DNA of 5,351 nt from CAZTGZ01 sp044339595. Its GTDB lineage: Bacteria > Bacteroidota > Bacteroidia > NS11-12g > UBA9320. The notes under the pieces are model-generated. The model was not told the DNA's origin. It made no database searches and worked only from the letters and a program-made list of their open reading frames with translations. The stretch lies in contig JBIIVF010000159.1 of assembly GCA_044339595.1 (NCBI GenBank), positions 1-5,351 of the forward strand. The letters run 5' to 3'. Shown one piece after another: positions 1-5,351 of the stretch (position 1 is its first letter; every line of letters starts with the position of its first letter). The position numbers and the translations under genes were made by a program.

Positions 1-1286
1 TTCCATCCAAGACCGACACCGGCCATCCATTTGGAAGATAAATCATTATAGTTAACTACATTTCTACCAGGTGACACATAACCGGCATCACTGAAAAAAG
101 TCAATTGAGAACTCGTGATGGTTTTCTTGTAGTTCTTCAGAGGAATAAATCCGGTATTCAATAATTTATTTTTAATTAAATCATAACGAAACTCGCTTTT
201 AATCAGAATGAAATTGTTCCCTTCAATCACATAAGGCTCAAAGCCCCTGACATAATATTTGTAACCCAGTGCCGATGTCAAAGGATAAGGAATCGAAATG
301 CGGTTTCTCAATCGTCCTCCCACAAATAAACCATGGGAAACCTTCGCTAACAGCGGTTTGTAATGCTCCCCCCAGGCTGAAACTTCGATCCAATTTTGAT
401 AGGTCTCCGGAAGTCGATTAACCGATAAGGTTGATCCGGCCATGATCCCTTTTGTAGGATAATACTGGTTGTCTGTTTTTTGATAATGAACCCCTAATCC
501 AATATAAATCAAAGAGAAATTGATGCCGCCACGGCTAAAATCAGGATTTAACTTTAACACCGTATCCGATACTTGTTGGTGATAAAGTCCGGCATTGAGA
601 TGAAAACGTGTAAACATTTTAGGTCTGAAAAATAGGCTTCCTGAAATAGAACTGCGGCGATTAACATCTCTATCAGGATCTTTATAAAATTGCTGACGGT
701 TATGGGCAGTGGCATATACGATCTCATGATTTAATCGTCGGCTTGCCTGAAAAGAACTGCCCCATTGTCGTTTTTTATCCCAATACGGAATTCTGTATTC
801 GAAACCGTAATTTCTGGTGTAACCATGTATTAAGGCTAACTTAAATGTGTGATTTAGTCCAAATGCATTGTATCGAAAATTGTAAAGTCCATAGTTCAAA
901 CGTTCAGGATTAAGTTTGAATGAATACCATTGATTTACATTTCGATCCGCATATTCAAGGGTTGGAATAGGCCATAAATACCACTTTTCAGTCAGTTTGA
1001 TATGTACTTTCACCTTAAAAAAATCTGAGGAATCAGATGTAACGAGCACCTCATTGAACAAATTGAGGTTCACCAATTGATTTTTTGATATTTCGAGCAA
1101 TCCGGTCAGATCGCTTTTTTGGATGGTATCTCCCGATTGAAACGGAAGTTCCCTGTAAATGATCAAATCACGGGTTTTCAGATTTCCTTCGAGATGTATG
1201 GCTGAAATACGCACCTGTTGAGCCGACACCCTCGTTAAACTCAAAAGAAAAAAAATGAAGAGACCAATCGAAAACCTATGTTTCAA
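1..1286 (-). CDS. Omp85/BamA-like outer-membrane protein with one POTRA domain, 3' end outside the window
   Basis: About 428 codons are visible and the C-terminus lies beyond the left edge. The frame opens at TTG (1286-1284): the in-frame TGA is at 1295-1293, only AAT and ATC codons lie between, and the first in-frame ATG is deep inside the barrel. From this TTG the product begins with a good signal peptide (MKHR, a Phe/Leu/Ile-rich core, VSA before QQ, cleavage near residue 22). One POTRA-like domain follows at about 25-100 (QVRISAIHLEGNLKTRD; NLNLFNEV), then the WYLWPIP...EYADRNVNQW stretch and an aromatic, alternating beta-barrel. VRGF at 346-349 matches the conserved loop-6 motif of Omp85 proteins. 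Family knowledge suggests an outer-membrane barrel for protein insertion or export. With a single POTRA it is unlikely to be the main BamA, so its substrate is unknown. It overlaps the upstream CBS gene by 11 nt and is probably translationally coupled to it. The Omp85 class is fairly sure; the role is not. Confidence 0.8.
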   Translation of the reverse strand, partial: MKHRFSIGLFIFFLLSLTRVSAQQVRISAIHLEGNLKTRDLIIYRELPFQSGDTIQKSDLTGLLEISKNQLVNLNLFNEVLVTSDSSDFFKVKVHIKLTEKWYLWPIPTLEYADRNVNQWYSFKLNPERLNYGLYNFRYNAFGLNHTFKLALIHGYTRNYGFEYRIPYWDKKRQWGSSFQASRRLNHEIVYATAHNRQQFYKDPDRDVNRRSSISGSLFFRPKMFTRFHLNAGLYHQQVSDTVLKLNPDFSRGGINFSLIYIGLGVHYQKTDNQYYPTKGIMAGSTLSVNRLPETYQNWIEVSAWGEHYKPLLAKVSHGLFVGGRLRNRISIPYPLTSALGYKYYVRGFEPYVIEGNNFILIKSEFRYDLIKNKLLNTGFIPLKNYKKTITSSQLTFFSDAGYVSPGRNVVNYNDLSSKWMAGVGLGW

Positions 1287-1935
1287 GATATTTCATTAGG
1301 GCATCATACCGGGATTTCAGGTCGTCCATCACGGCCATGGTTGAATATACCGCAGCCACCTGATAATTAAATCTGCTCAATGTTCCTACAAAACGATTTA
1401 CTTGCCAGGAATTCAGTTTAAGATGAATTTGAATTCTACCGGTATCATTCAGTTTGTTGATCAGCAGACCCATAATTTTCAGGTTGTCATTTTCTGCAAA
1501 TCGAGCAATTTCGGTCAAGGCGTAATCGGAGGCATTCATTTCGAGACATACAATGGCCCCTTCCTGTGAGATGGTCAATAACTGACCGGTAAGATGAAGC
1601 AAATGCGACAATGAGATAGCACCGGCGTAGTGTCCTTCTTGATTCAAAACCGGCAACAGCGTGAACCCGGTTTCCCCCATAAAACCCAAAATTTGAAATA
1701 AATGGAAGTTCTCCCGAACGTTATAAAAAGGAAGCGGAGTGATTAAATCATCGATTTTTTTCTTGGGGCTAACCTCTATCAAATCTTTACGGCAAAGCAT
1801 CCCCATCAATTCACTTTTATGAACAACCGGCAGGTGATTGAGTTGCCATTCGTTCATCATTTCGGTGGCAAAGGCACAAGAATCGCCGGGTGTAAGCGGA
1901 AATATTCCTGGTGATGTAAGATCTGTTGCCTGCAT
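1276..1935 (-). CDS. CBS-pair protein with ACT-like C-terminal region
   Basis: This is a 219-residue soluble protein with no signal peptide or membrane segment. Two CBS repeats are visible: about 1-55 (TSPGIFPLTPGDSC, NHLPVVHKSELMGMLCRKDL) and about 60-118 (ITPLPFYNVRENFHLFQILGF, TLLPVLNQEGHYAGAISLSHLL), each with the 'LPV-x-G-x-hydrophobic' strand-turn typical of the fold. Residues about 125-199 (GAIVCLEMNASDYALTEIAR ... NRFVGTLSRFNYQVAAVY) have a beta-alpha-beta-beta-alpha-beta order resembling an ACT domain; this is my reading of the pattern, not a search result. CBS pairs usually bind adenine nucleotides, and AcuB-like proteins join CBS and ACT domains, so a ligand-sensing regulatory role is plausible. 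No catalytic domain is fused to it. Its ATG overlaps the hydrolase stop by 1 nt (TAATG), and its 3' end overlaps the outer-membrane gene by 11 nt. Ligand and target are unknown. Confidence 0.75.
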   Translation of the reverse strand: MQATDLTSPGIFPLTPGDSCAFATEMMNEWQLNHLPVVHKSELMGMLCRKDLIEVSPKKKIDDLITPLPFYNVRENFHLFQILGFMGETGFTLLPVLNQEGHYAGAISLSHLLHLTGQLLTISQEGAIVCLEMNASDYALTEIARFAENDNLKIMGLLINKLNDTGRIQIHLKLNSWQVNRFVGTLSRFNYQVAAVYSTMAVMDDLKSRYDALMKYLET

Positions 1936-2711
1936 TAGCTTTCTTTTGCCGGACCAAAAATCCGGTCGAGGAAACCATCCAGAATGATATTAAATTCTAC
2001 CGGCCGCTCCATCATAGGTGCATGTCCGCACAAATCAATCCAGTGTAATTCTGAATCCGGCAGCACTTCATGAAATTCTTCCGCCACTTCGGGTGGTGTT
2101 ACTTTATCTTGTTTCCCCCAAATCAAACACACCGGAATGTTAAAATTCTTAATGTCATCCCGCATATTATAACGTATGGCAGATTTGGCCAAGGCTAGAA
2201 TGCGAATCACCTTGAGACGATTGTTGGTTACTTCAAAAACTTCACTCACCAGTTCGTCGGTAGCATTGGCCGGATCATAAAATGTGTAGGCTACTTTCTC
2301 TTTGATGTAGTCAAAATCCCCTCTTTTAGGATAAGTTCCTCCCATGGCATTTTCATAGAGACCGGAACTGCCTGTTAGCACCATGGCTTTCACTTTTTGA
2401 GGGTAATTTTTCATATAGACCAAGGCCACATGTCCACCCAGTGAGTTCCCGAGTAGCGTGACTTTGTCATATCTTTTGTATTCTATAAACTTATTCACGA
2501 AAATGGCGAGCCCTTTTACACCAAGATCAAGCATGGGCATGGTATAAATTGGCATAATCGGTATCACTACCTTGCACCTCTTGCTGAATCTTTCGATTAC
2601 ATCGTTGAAATTACTGAGGGCACCAAAAAGACCGTGCAGCAGCACCAGAACTTCACCTTCGCCCTGCTCCACAAAATTAAATTCACCTTCCTGTTTAATT
2701 TTCAATTCCAT
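1935..2711 (-). CDS. alpha/beta-fold hydrolase
   Basis: This 258-residue cytoplasmic-looking protein has a complete alpha/beta-hydrolase catalytic set. HGLFG at 26-30 is the oxyanion-hole motif. The nucleophile elbow GNSLGG at 88-93 carries Ser90. Asp202 sits in WGKQDKVTPP and His230 in CGHAPMMERP, the usual order and spacing. Length is normal for a single-domain member with a short cap (about 115-185). The segment after strand 4 reads PIMPIYTMPM (51-60) where many relatives have a DLPGHGxS-type motif. The family includes esterases, C-C hydrolases, haloperoxidases and lactonases, and nothing here fixes the substrate. No signal peptide is visible. The start at 2711 is 12 nt beyond the amidotransferase stop, with no clear Shine-Dalgarno, as is usual in Bacteroidota. 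The stop overlaps the CBS gene start in TAATG, which suggests coupled translation. Fold and activity class are confident; function is open. Confidence 0.9.
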   Translation of the reverse strand: MELKIKQEGEFNFVEQGEGEVLVLLHGLFGALSNFNDVIERFSKRCKVVIPIMPIYTMPMLDLGVKGLAIFVNKFIEYKRYDKVTLLGNSLGGHVALVYMKNYPQKVKAMVLTGSSGLYENAMGGTYPKRGDFDYIKEKVAYTFYDPANATDELVSEVFEVTNNRLKVIRILALAKSAIRYNMRDDIKNFNIPVCLIWGKQDKVTPPEVAEEFHEVLPDSELHWIDLCGHAPMMERPVEFNIILDGFLDRIFGPAKES

Positions 2712-2723
2712 GATGGATAATTT

Positions 2724-3299
2724 CTACAGTTGCAAATAAACCAATTTTAACCAATTTCTTAACAGAGTATGACCGTTTTCGGTCAGAATAGCTTCAGGAT
2801 GATATTGAACACCCCAAATGGGCCATTGTTTGTGTGCCAGTGCCATAATTTCGCCTGATTTTGTGGTTGCAGTCACTTCTAAAGATACAGGCCAAGGATC
2901 ATGTAACAGCAACGAATGATATCGACAAACATGATGTGGATATTGAAACCCTTCGAACATGGCATGGGAGGATGGGATAATCTCAGACAATTTGCCATGC
3001 ATGGGTTGGGATGCCTTTACCAACGAAGCTCCAAAATACGTTCCAATGGCTTGATGACCCAAACAAATACCCAAAACAGGGATTTTGGAGGCAAAATGCT
3101 CGAGCATTTGATGAATAACGGGTACATCCTGCGGCCTACCCGGTCCGGGTGAAATGACCAATCCTTGCCATTCCTGGCTTTTTAACACCTCCGGATTGAT
3201 TTCATTGTTTCTGATCACTTGCACCTCAGCCCCTTCCTGACAGAGATAATCCTTCAGGTTCCAGGTAAATGAATCAAAGTTGTCTAACAACAAAACCAT
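2724..3299 (-). CDS. class I glutamine amidotransferase subunit, PabA/TrpG type
   Basis: This 191-residue protein is the glutaminase subunit of aminodeoxychorismate synthase (folate) or anthranilate synthase (tryptophan). It hydrolyses glutamine and passes ammonia to a chorismate-binding partner. The family N-terminus is intact (MVLLLDNFDSFTWNL), which fixes the start at 3299. SPGPGRP at 50-56 is the oxyanion-side loop. GICLGHQ at 77-83 carries the nucleophile Cys79. PMHGK (99-103) and RYHSL (126-130) are the usual ammonia-channel and interface motifs. GVQYHPEA at 163-170 gives His167 and Glu169, completing the Cys-His-Glu triad. Length matches the stand-alone family. Neither a pabB/trpE partner nor other trp or folate genes are present, so PabA cannot be separated from TrpG, and many bacteria share one subunit between both. 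It is the first gene of the leftward operon and starts 4 nt from a TAnnTTTG promoter element. Confidence 0.9.
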   Translation of the reverse strand: MVLLLDNFDSFTWNLKDYLCQEGAEVQVIRNNEINPEVLKSQEWQGLVISPGPGRPQDVPVIHQMLEHFASKIPVLGICLGHQAIGTYFGASLVKASQPMHGKLSEIIPSSHAMFEGFQYPHHVCRYHSLLLHDPWPVSLEVTATTKSGEIMALAHKQWPIWGVQYHPEAILTENGHTLLRNWLKLVYLQL

Positions 3300-3303
3300 G
3301 TTA

Positions 3304-3311
3304 CAAAGTTA
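3304..3311 (-). promoter_or_regulatory. Bacteroidota-type -7 element of the leftward operon
   Basis: On the minus strand the bases read TAACTTTG, an exact match to the Bacteroidota -7 consensus TAnnTTTG. Only four bases (TAAC) separate it from the amidotransferase ATG, so transcription should begin at or very near that ATG. A TTAC lies 19 nt upstream at -33 spacing; it is only a weak match to the usual TTTG/TTG. The assignment rests on motif and position; the start site is inferred. Confidence 0.7.
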
Positions 3312-3331
3312 CGAGAATAGGCTTTACTGCG

Positions 3332-3339
3332 TAATTTTG
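3332..3339 (+). promoter_or_regulatory. Bacteroidota-type -7 element of the E1 gene
   Basis: TAATTTTG followed by C matches the TAnnTTTG consensus used by the primary sigma factor of Bacteroidota. It ends five bases before the ATG at 3345, so a leaderless or almost leaderless transcript is predicted. A TTAC at 3309-3312 lies 19 nt upstream in the -33 position, a weak match to consensus. No other plausible promoter fits in the 45-bp spacer for this gene. Confidence 0.7.
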
Positions 3340-3344
3340 CCGAT

Positions 3345-5321
3345 ATGATAAACTTTAGCGGGTTTAACGACAGCGATGAGCTGCTGATTGATCTCTACAA
3401 ATCAATCTTGTTCCCAAGAATGATTGAAGAAAAAATGCTCATCCTGCTGCGTCAGGGAAAGGTAAGCAAGTGGTTTTCGGGCATTGGTCAAGAAGCAGTT
3501 TCAGTAGGTGTAACCAAAGCTTTAAAGGAAGATGAATACATCTTGCCGCTACATCGGAACTTGGGTGTTTTTACTTCCAGAAATATTCCATTCACAAAAT
3601 TGCTGGCACAATGGCAAGGCAAAGCAGATGGATTCTCAAAAGGAAGGGAGCGATCCTTTCACTTCGGCACCAATGAATTCCATATTGTCGGAATGATCAG
3701 TCATTTAGGAGCGATGCTGGGGGTAGCCGATGGCATTGCCCTGGCAGATAAAATTGATCGTAAAGAACAAGTAACTGTGGTCTTTTCAGGGGAAGGCGGG
3801 ACCAGTGAAGGCGACTTTCATGAATCTCTAAATCTGGCTGCCGTGTGGGATCTGCCGGTCATTTTTGTGGTTGAAAACAACGGATATGGACTCAGTACTC
3901 CCACCGCTGATCAATTCAGATGCAAACAAGTGGCAGACAAGGGAATAGGTTATGGCATTGAGAGCCTAACGATTGATGGAAATAATATCCTTGAAGTTTA
4001 TCACACCGTAAAAAAATTGGCGGAAGATTTACGTAAAAACCCAAGACCTGTTTTACTCGAATGTATGACCTTTAGGATGCGCGGACACGAAGAAGCATCC
4101 GGCACCAAATATGTACCGGATAATCTTTTTGAATTGTGGGGTCAAAAAGACCCTTTGATGAATTTCGAGCAATATCTGCTAAAAAGAGGTGTTTTGGATG
4201 ATTCCTCCATCGAGCAGTATAGACAAGAATATAAAACTTTAATAGACCGATCCGTAGAGGAAGCCTTTGCATTGTCTGACCCTACGCCGGATGCTCACCG
4301 AGAACAGCAGGAAGTGTACGCTCCTTATAATGCAGCGTTAATCGCCCCACAAGGTTCTGAATCAGAAAAAAGATTGATAGATGCCTTGAGTGATGGTTTG
4401 CGACAAGCGATGGAACACCATCCTGAGTTGATCATTATGGGACAGGATATTGCCGAATACGGGGGCGTTTTCAAGATTACGGAAGGGTTTACGGATGTAT
4501 TTGGAAAAGACAGGGTGCGCAATACGCCCATTTGCGAATCTGCCGTGGTTGGAGCCGGACTCGGATTTGCCATTAAGAAGAAAAAGGCGGTAGTTGAAAT
4601 GCAATTCAGTGATTTTGTGAGTTGTGCATTCAATCAGATTGTCAATAATCTTGCAAAAAATTACTATCGCTGGGGTCAGCAGGCCGATGTAGTGGTTCGA
4701 ATGCCCACAGGTGCCGGTGTGAATGCGGGGCCATTTCACTCACAGAGCACAGAAGCCTGGTTTTTTCATGTTCCCGGATTGAAATTGGTTTATCCAAGCA
4801 ATCCGTTTGATGCCAAGGGTTTGCTGGCGGCCTCTATTCAGGACCCAAATCCGGTCTTGTTTTTTGAGCACAAGAAATTGTATCGAAGTGTGAGAGGGAT
4901 GGTTCCGGATGGTTATTATACCTTACCGATTGGAAAGGCCCATACCGTGAGAAAAGGAGAAGAATTGAGCATCATCACCTATGGTTGGGGGGTACATTGG
5001 TCCATGGAATATTGCGAGAATCATGGGTTGGATGCCGAAATTGTAGATTTAAGAACCTTGCTTCCCTGGGATAAAGAAACCGTGGCGGCGGCCGTTACGA
5101 AAACCGGAAAAGTTTTGATTTTGCATGAGGACACCCTTACCGGTGGAATCGGTGCGGAGATTGCTGCCTGGATTGCAGAAAATTGTTTCACAGTACTCGA
5201 TGCTCCTGTAATGCGCGTTGGAGGTTTAGACACTCCGGTGCCCCTGGCATCTGCTCTTGAAGAAGATTTTCTGGCCAATTCAAGATTACATCAAGCCTTG
5301 ACAACCCTTATCGAATATTAA
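3345..5321 (+). CDS. fused alpha-beta E1 component of a 2-oxoacid dehydrogenase complex (thiamine diphosphate dependent)
   Basis: This 658-residue protein carries both E1 subunits, which many bacteria encode separately. It decarboxylates a 2-oxoacid with thiamine diphosphate and transfers the acyl group to the lipoyl arm of E2. The alpha part is about 13-320: LYKSILFPRMIEEKML (17-32), GQEA (48-51), and the cofactor motif GEGGTSEGD (149-157) through ENN (177-179), giving G-E-G, 26 residues, then NN. RMRGHEEASG (244-253) holds the active-site-loop His248. A linker at about 320-338 leads to the beta part: MGQDIAEYGGVFKITEGF (365-382), TPICES with Glu398 (the residue expected to contact the cofactor pyrimidine), QFSDF (420-424), PFHSQSTEAWFFHVPGL (463-479), and a transketolase-type C-terminal domain with GGLDTPVP near the end. 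The usual Asp of GDG is Glu150. Substrate is uncertain: branched-chain 2-oxoacid is the customary label for such fusions, and pyruvate or acetoin is possible. No E2 or E3 gene is visible. Confidence 0.9.
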   Translation: MINFSGFNDSDELLIDLYKSILFPRMIEEKMLILLRQGKVSKWFSGIGQEAVSVGVTKALKEDEYILPLHRNLGVFTSRNIPFTKLLAQWQGKADGFSKGRERSFHFGTNEFHIVGMISHLGAMLGVADGIALADKIDRKEQVTVVFSGEGGTSEGDFHESLNLAAVWDLPVIFVVENNGYGLSTPTADQFRCKQVADKGIGYGIESLTIDGNNILEVYHTVKKLAEDLRKNPRPVLLECMTFRMRGHEEASGTKYVPDNLFELWGQKDPLMNFEQYLLKRGVLDDSSIEQYRQEYKTLIDRSVEEAFALSDPTPDAHREQQEVYAPYNAALIAPQGSESEKRLIDALSDGLRQAMEHHPELIIMGQDIAEYGGVFKITEGFTDVFGKDRVRNTPICESAVVGAGLGFAIKKKKAVVEMQFSDFVSCAFNQIVNNLAKNYYRWGQQADVVVRMPTGAGVNAGPFHSQSTEAWFFHVPGLKLVYPSNPFDAKGLLAASIQDPNPVLFFEHKKLYRSVRGMVPDGYYTLPIGKAHTVRKGEELSIITYGWGVHWSMEYCENHGLDAEIVDLRTLLPWDKETVAAAVTKTGKVLILHEDTLTGGIGAEIAAWIAENCFTVLDAPVMRVGGLDTPVPLASALEEDFLANSRLHQALTTLIEY

Positions 5322-5322
5322 A

Positions 5323-5351
5323 ATGTTAGATCCTGAATTGCTTAAAAGCAT
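5323..5351 (+). CDS. start of an unidentified downstream gene, cut by the window edge
   Basis: An ATG at 5323 lies one base after the E1 stop (TAA-A-ATG) and opens a frame reading MLDPELLKS with no stop before the edge. Such spacing is typical of a co-transcribed, translationally coupled gene. Only nine codons are visible, so the product cannot be named, and a chance ATG is not excluded. Confidence 0.4.

Larger units (their letters stand above)
3304..3339. repeat. 10-bp inverted repeat spanning the divergent promoters
   Basis: The left arm CAAAGTTACG (3304-3313) and right arm CGTAATTTTG (3330-3339) are inverted copies matching at 9 of 10 positions, with a 16-bp spacer (3314-3329). Read outward, each arm is CGTAAYTTTG and contains the -7 element of the gene it faces. 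Each arm's TTAC also falls 19 nt upstream of the opposite -7 element, at -33 spacing. The symmetry could come simply from two facing promoters, or it could be an operator for a dimeric regulator controlling both directions. Confidence 0.6.

Noticed and set aside
1..1286. Calling the outer-membrane protein BamA itself
   Set aside because: Only one POTRA domain of about 75 residues precedes the barrel, while BamA has several. The visible length suggests a protein of roughly 450 residues, too short for BamA.
2916..3152. Open plus-strand frame of 78 codons opposite the amidotransferase gene
   Set aside because: It lies entirely antisense to a gene with all family motifs intact, and its translation shows no recognisable domain. 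It is a shadow frame.
2724..3299. Assigning the amidotransferase firmly to tryptophan synthesis as trpG
   Set aside because: No trp gene is adjacent, and the conserved motifs are shared by PabA and TrpG, so the specific symbol is left empty.
4072..4739. Minus-strand open frames at 4072-4272, 4325-4633 and 4362-4739
   Set aside because: All are antisense to the highly conserved E1 gene. Two of them overlap each other in different frames, and none gives a credible protein.
5021..5278. Minus-strand open frame of 85 codons near the right edge
   Set aside because: It is antisense to the E1 C-terminal domain. Its Ser/Thr/Ala-rich low-complexity translation is typical of a shadow frame.
1..5351. 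tRNA, rRNA, CRISPR array, insertion sequence, riboswitch or factor-independent terminator
   Set aside because: Coding frames fill almost the whole window, and the only gap is 45 bp, explained by promoters. I saw no direct-repeat array, transposase motif or GC hairpin followed by a T run. Both transcription units end outside the window.

Overview
The window looks like a typical chromosomal segment of a member of the Bacteroidota, probably an uncultured or environmental lineage. Four things point there. Both divergent promoters carry the phylum's TAnnTTTG -7 element. Clear Shine-Dalgarno sequences are absent. The 2-oxoacid dehydrogenase E1 is a single-chain alpha-beta fusion. The outer-membrane protein has one POTRA domain in front of an Omp85-type barrel. 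I see no mobile element, RNA gene, CRISPR array or sign of recent transfer. Coding density is near total: the only real intergenic gap is 45 bp (3300-3344).

Layout. Everything left of about 3300 is on the minus strand and reads leftward as one compact operon: a PabA/TrpG-type glutamine amidotransferase (2724-3299), an alpha/beta hydrolase (1935-2711), a CBS-pair protein with an ACT-like C-terminal region (1276-1935), and an Omp85/BamA-like outer-membrane protein that runs off the left edge (1-1286). The joints are a 12-nt gap, a 1-nt TAATG overlap and an 11-nt overlap. The outer-membrane gene has no usable ATG near its N-terminus. It apparently starts with TTG inside the end of the CBS gene, so it is easily missed by ATG-only gene finding. 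To the right, on the plus strand, lies the fused E1 gene (3345-5321). One nucleotide after its stop, another reading frame begins (5323) and leaves the window.

The 45-bp divergent spacer is the most structured non-coding piece. It holds a 9/10-matching 10-bp inverted repeat whose arms each read CGTAAYTTTG outward. Each arm contains a TAnnTTTG element only 4-5 nt from the start codon it faces, so both transcripts are predicted to be leaderless or nearly so.

Biologically, the amidotransferase supplies ammonia to a chorismate-using partner encoded elsewhere, and the E1 decarboxylates a 2-oxoacid and loads a lipoyl E2. The hydrolase, the CBS/ACT protein and the outer-membrane protein are translationally linked, but their joint role cannot be read from sequence. 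No clearly new biological system is evident. The points worth a second look are the mirrored promoter pair, the TTG start, the Glu-for-Asp change in the E1 thiamine-diphosphate motif, and the hydrolase-CBS-Omp85 linkage.
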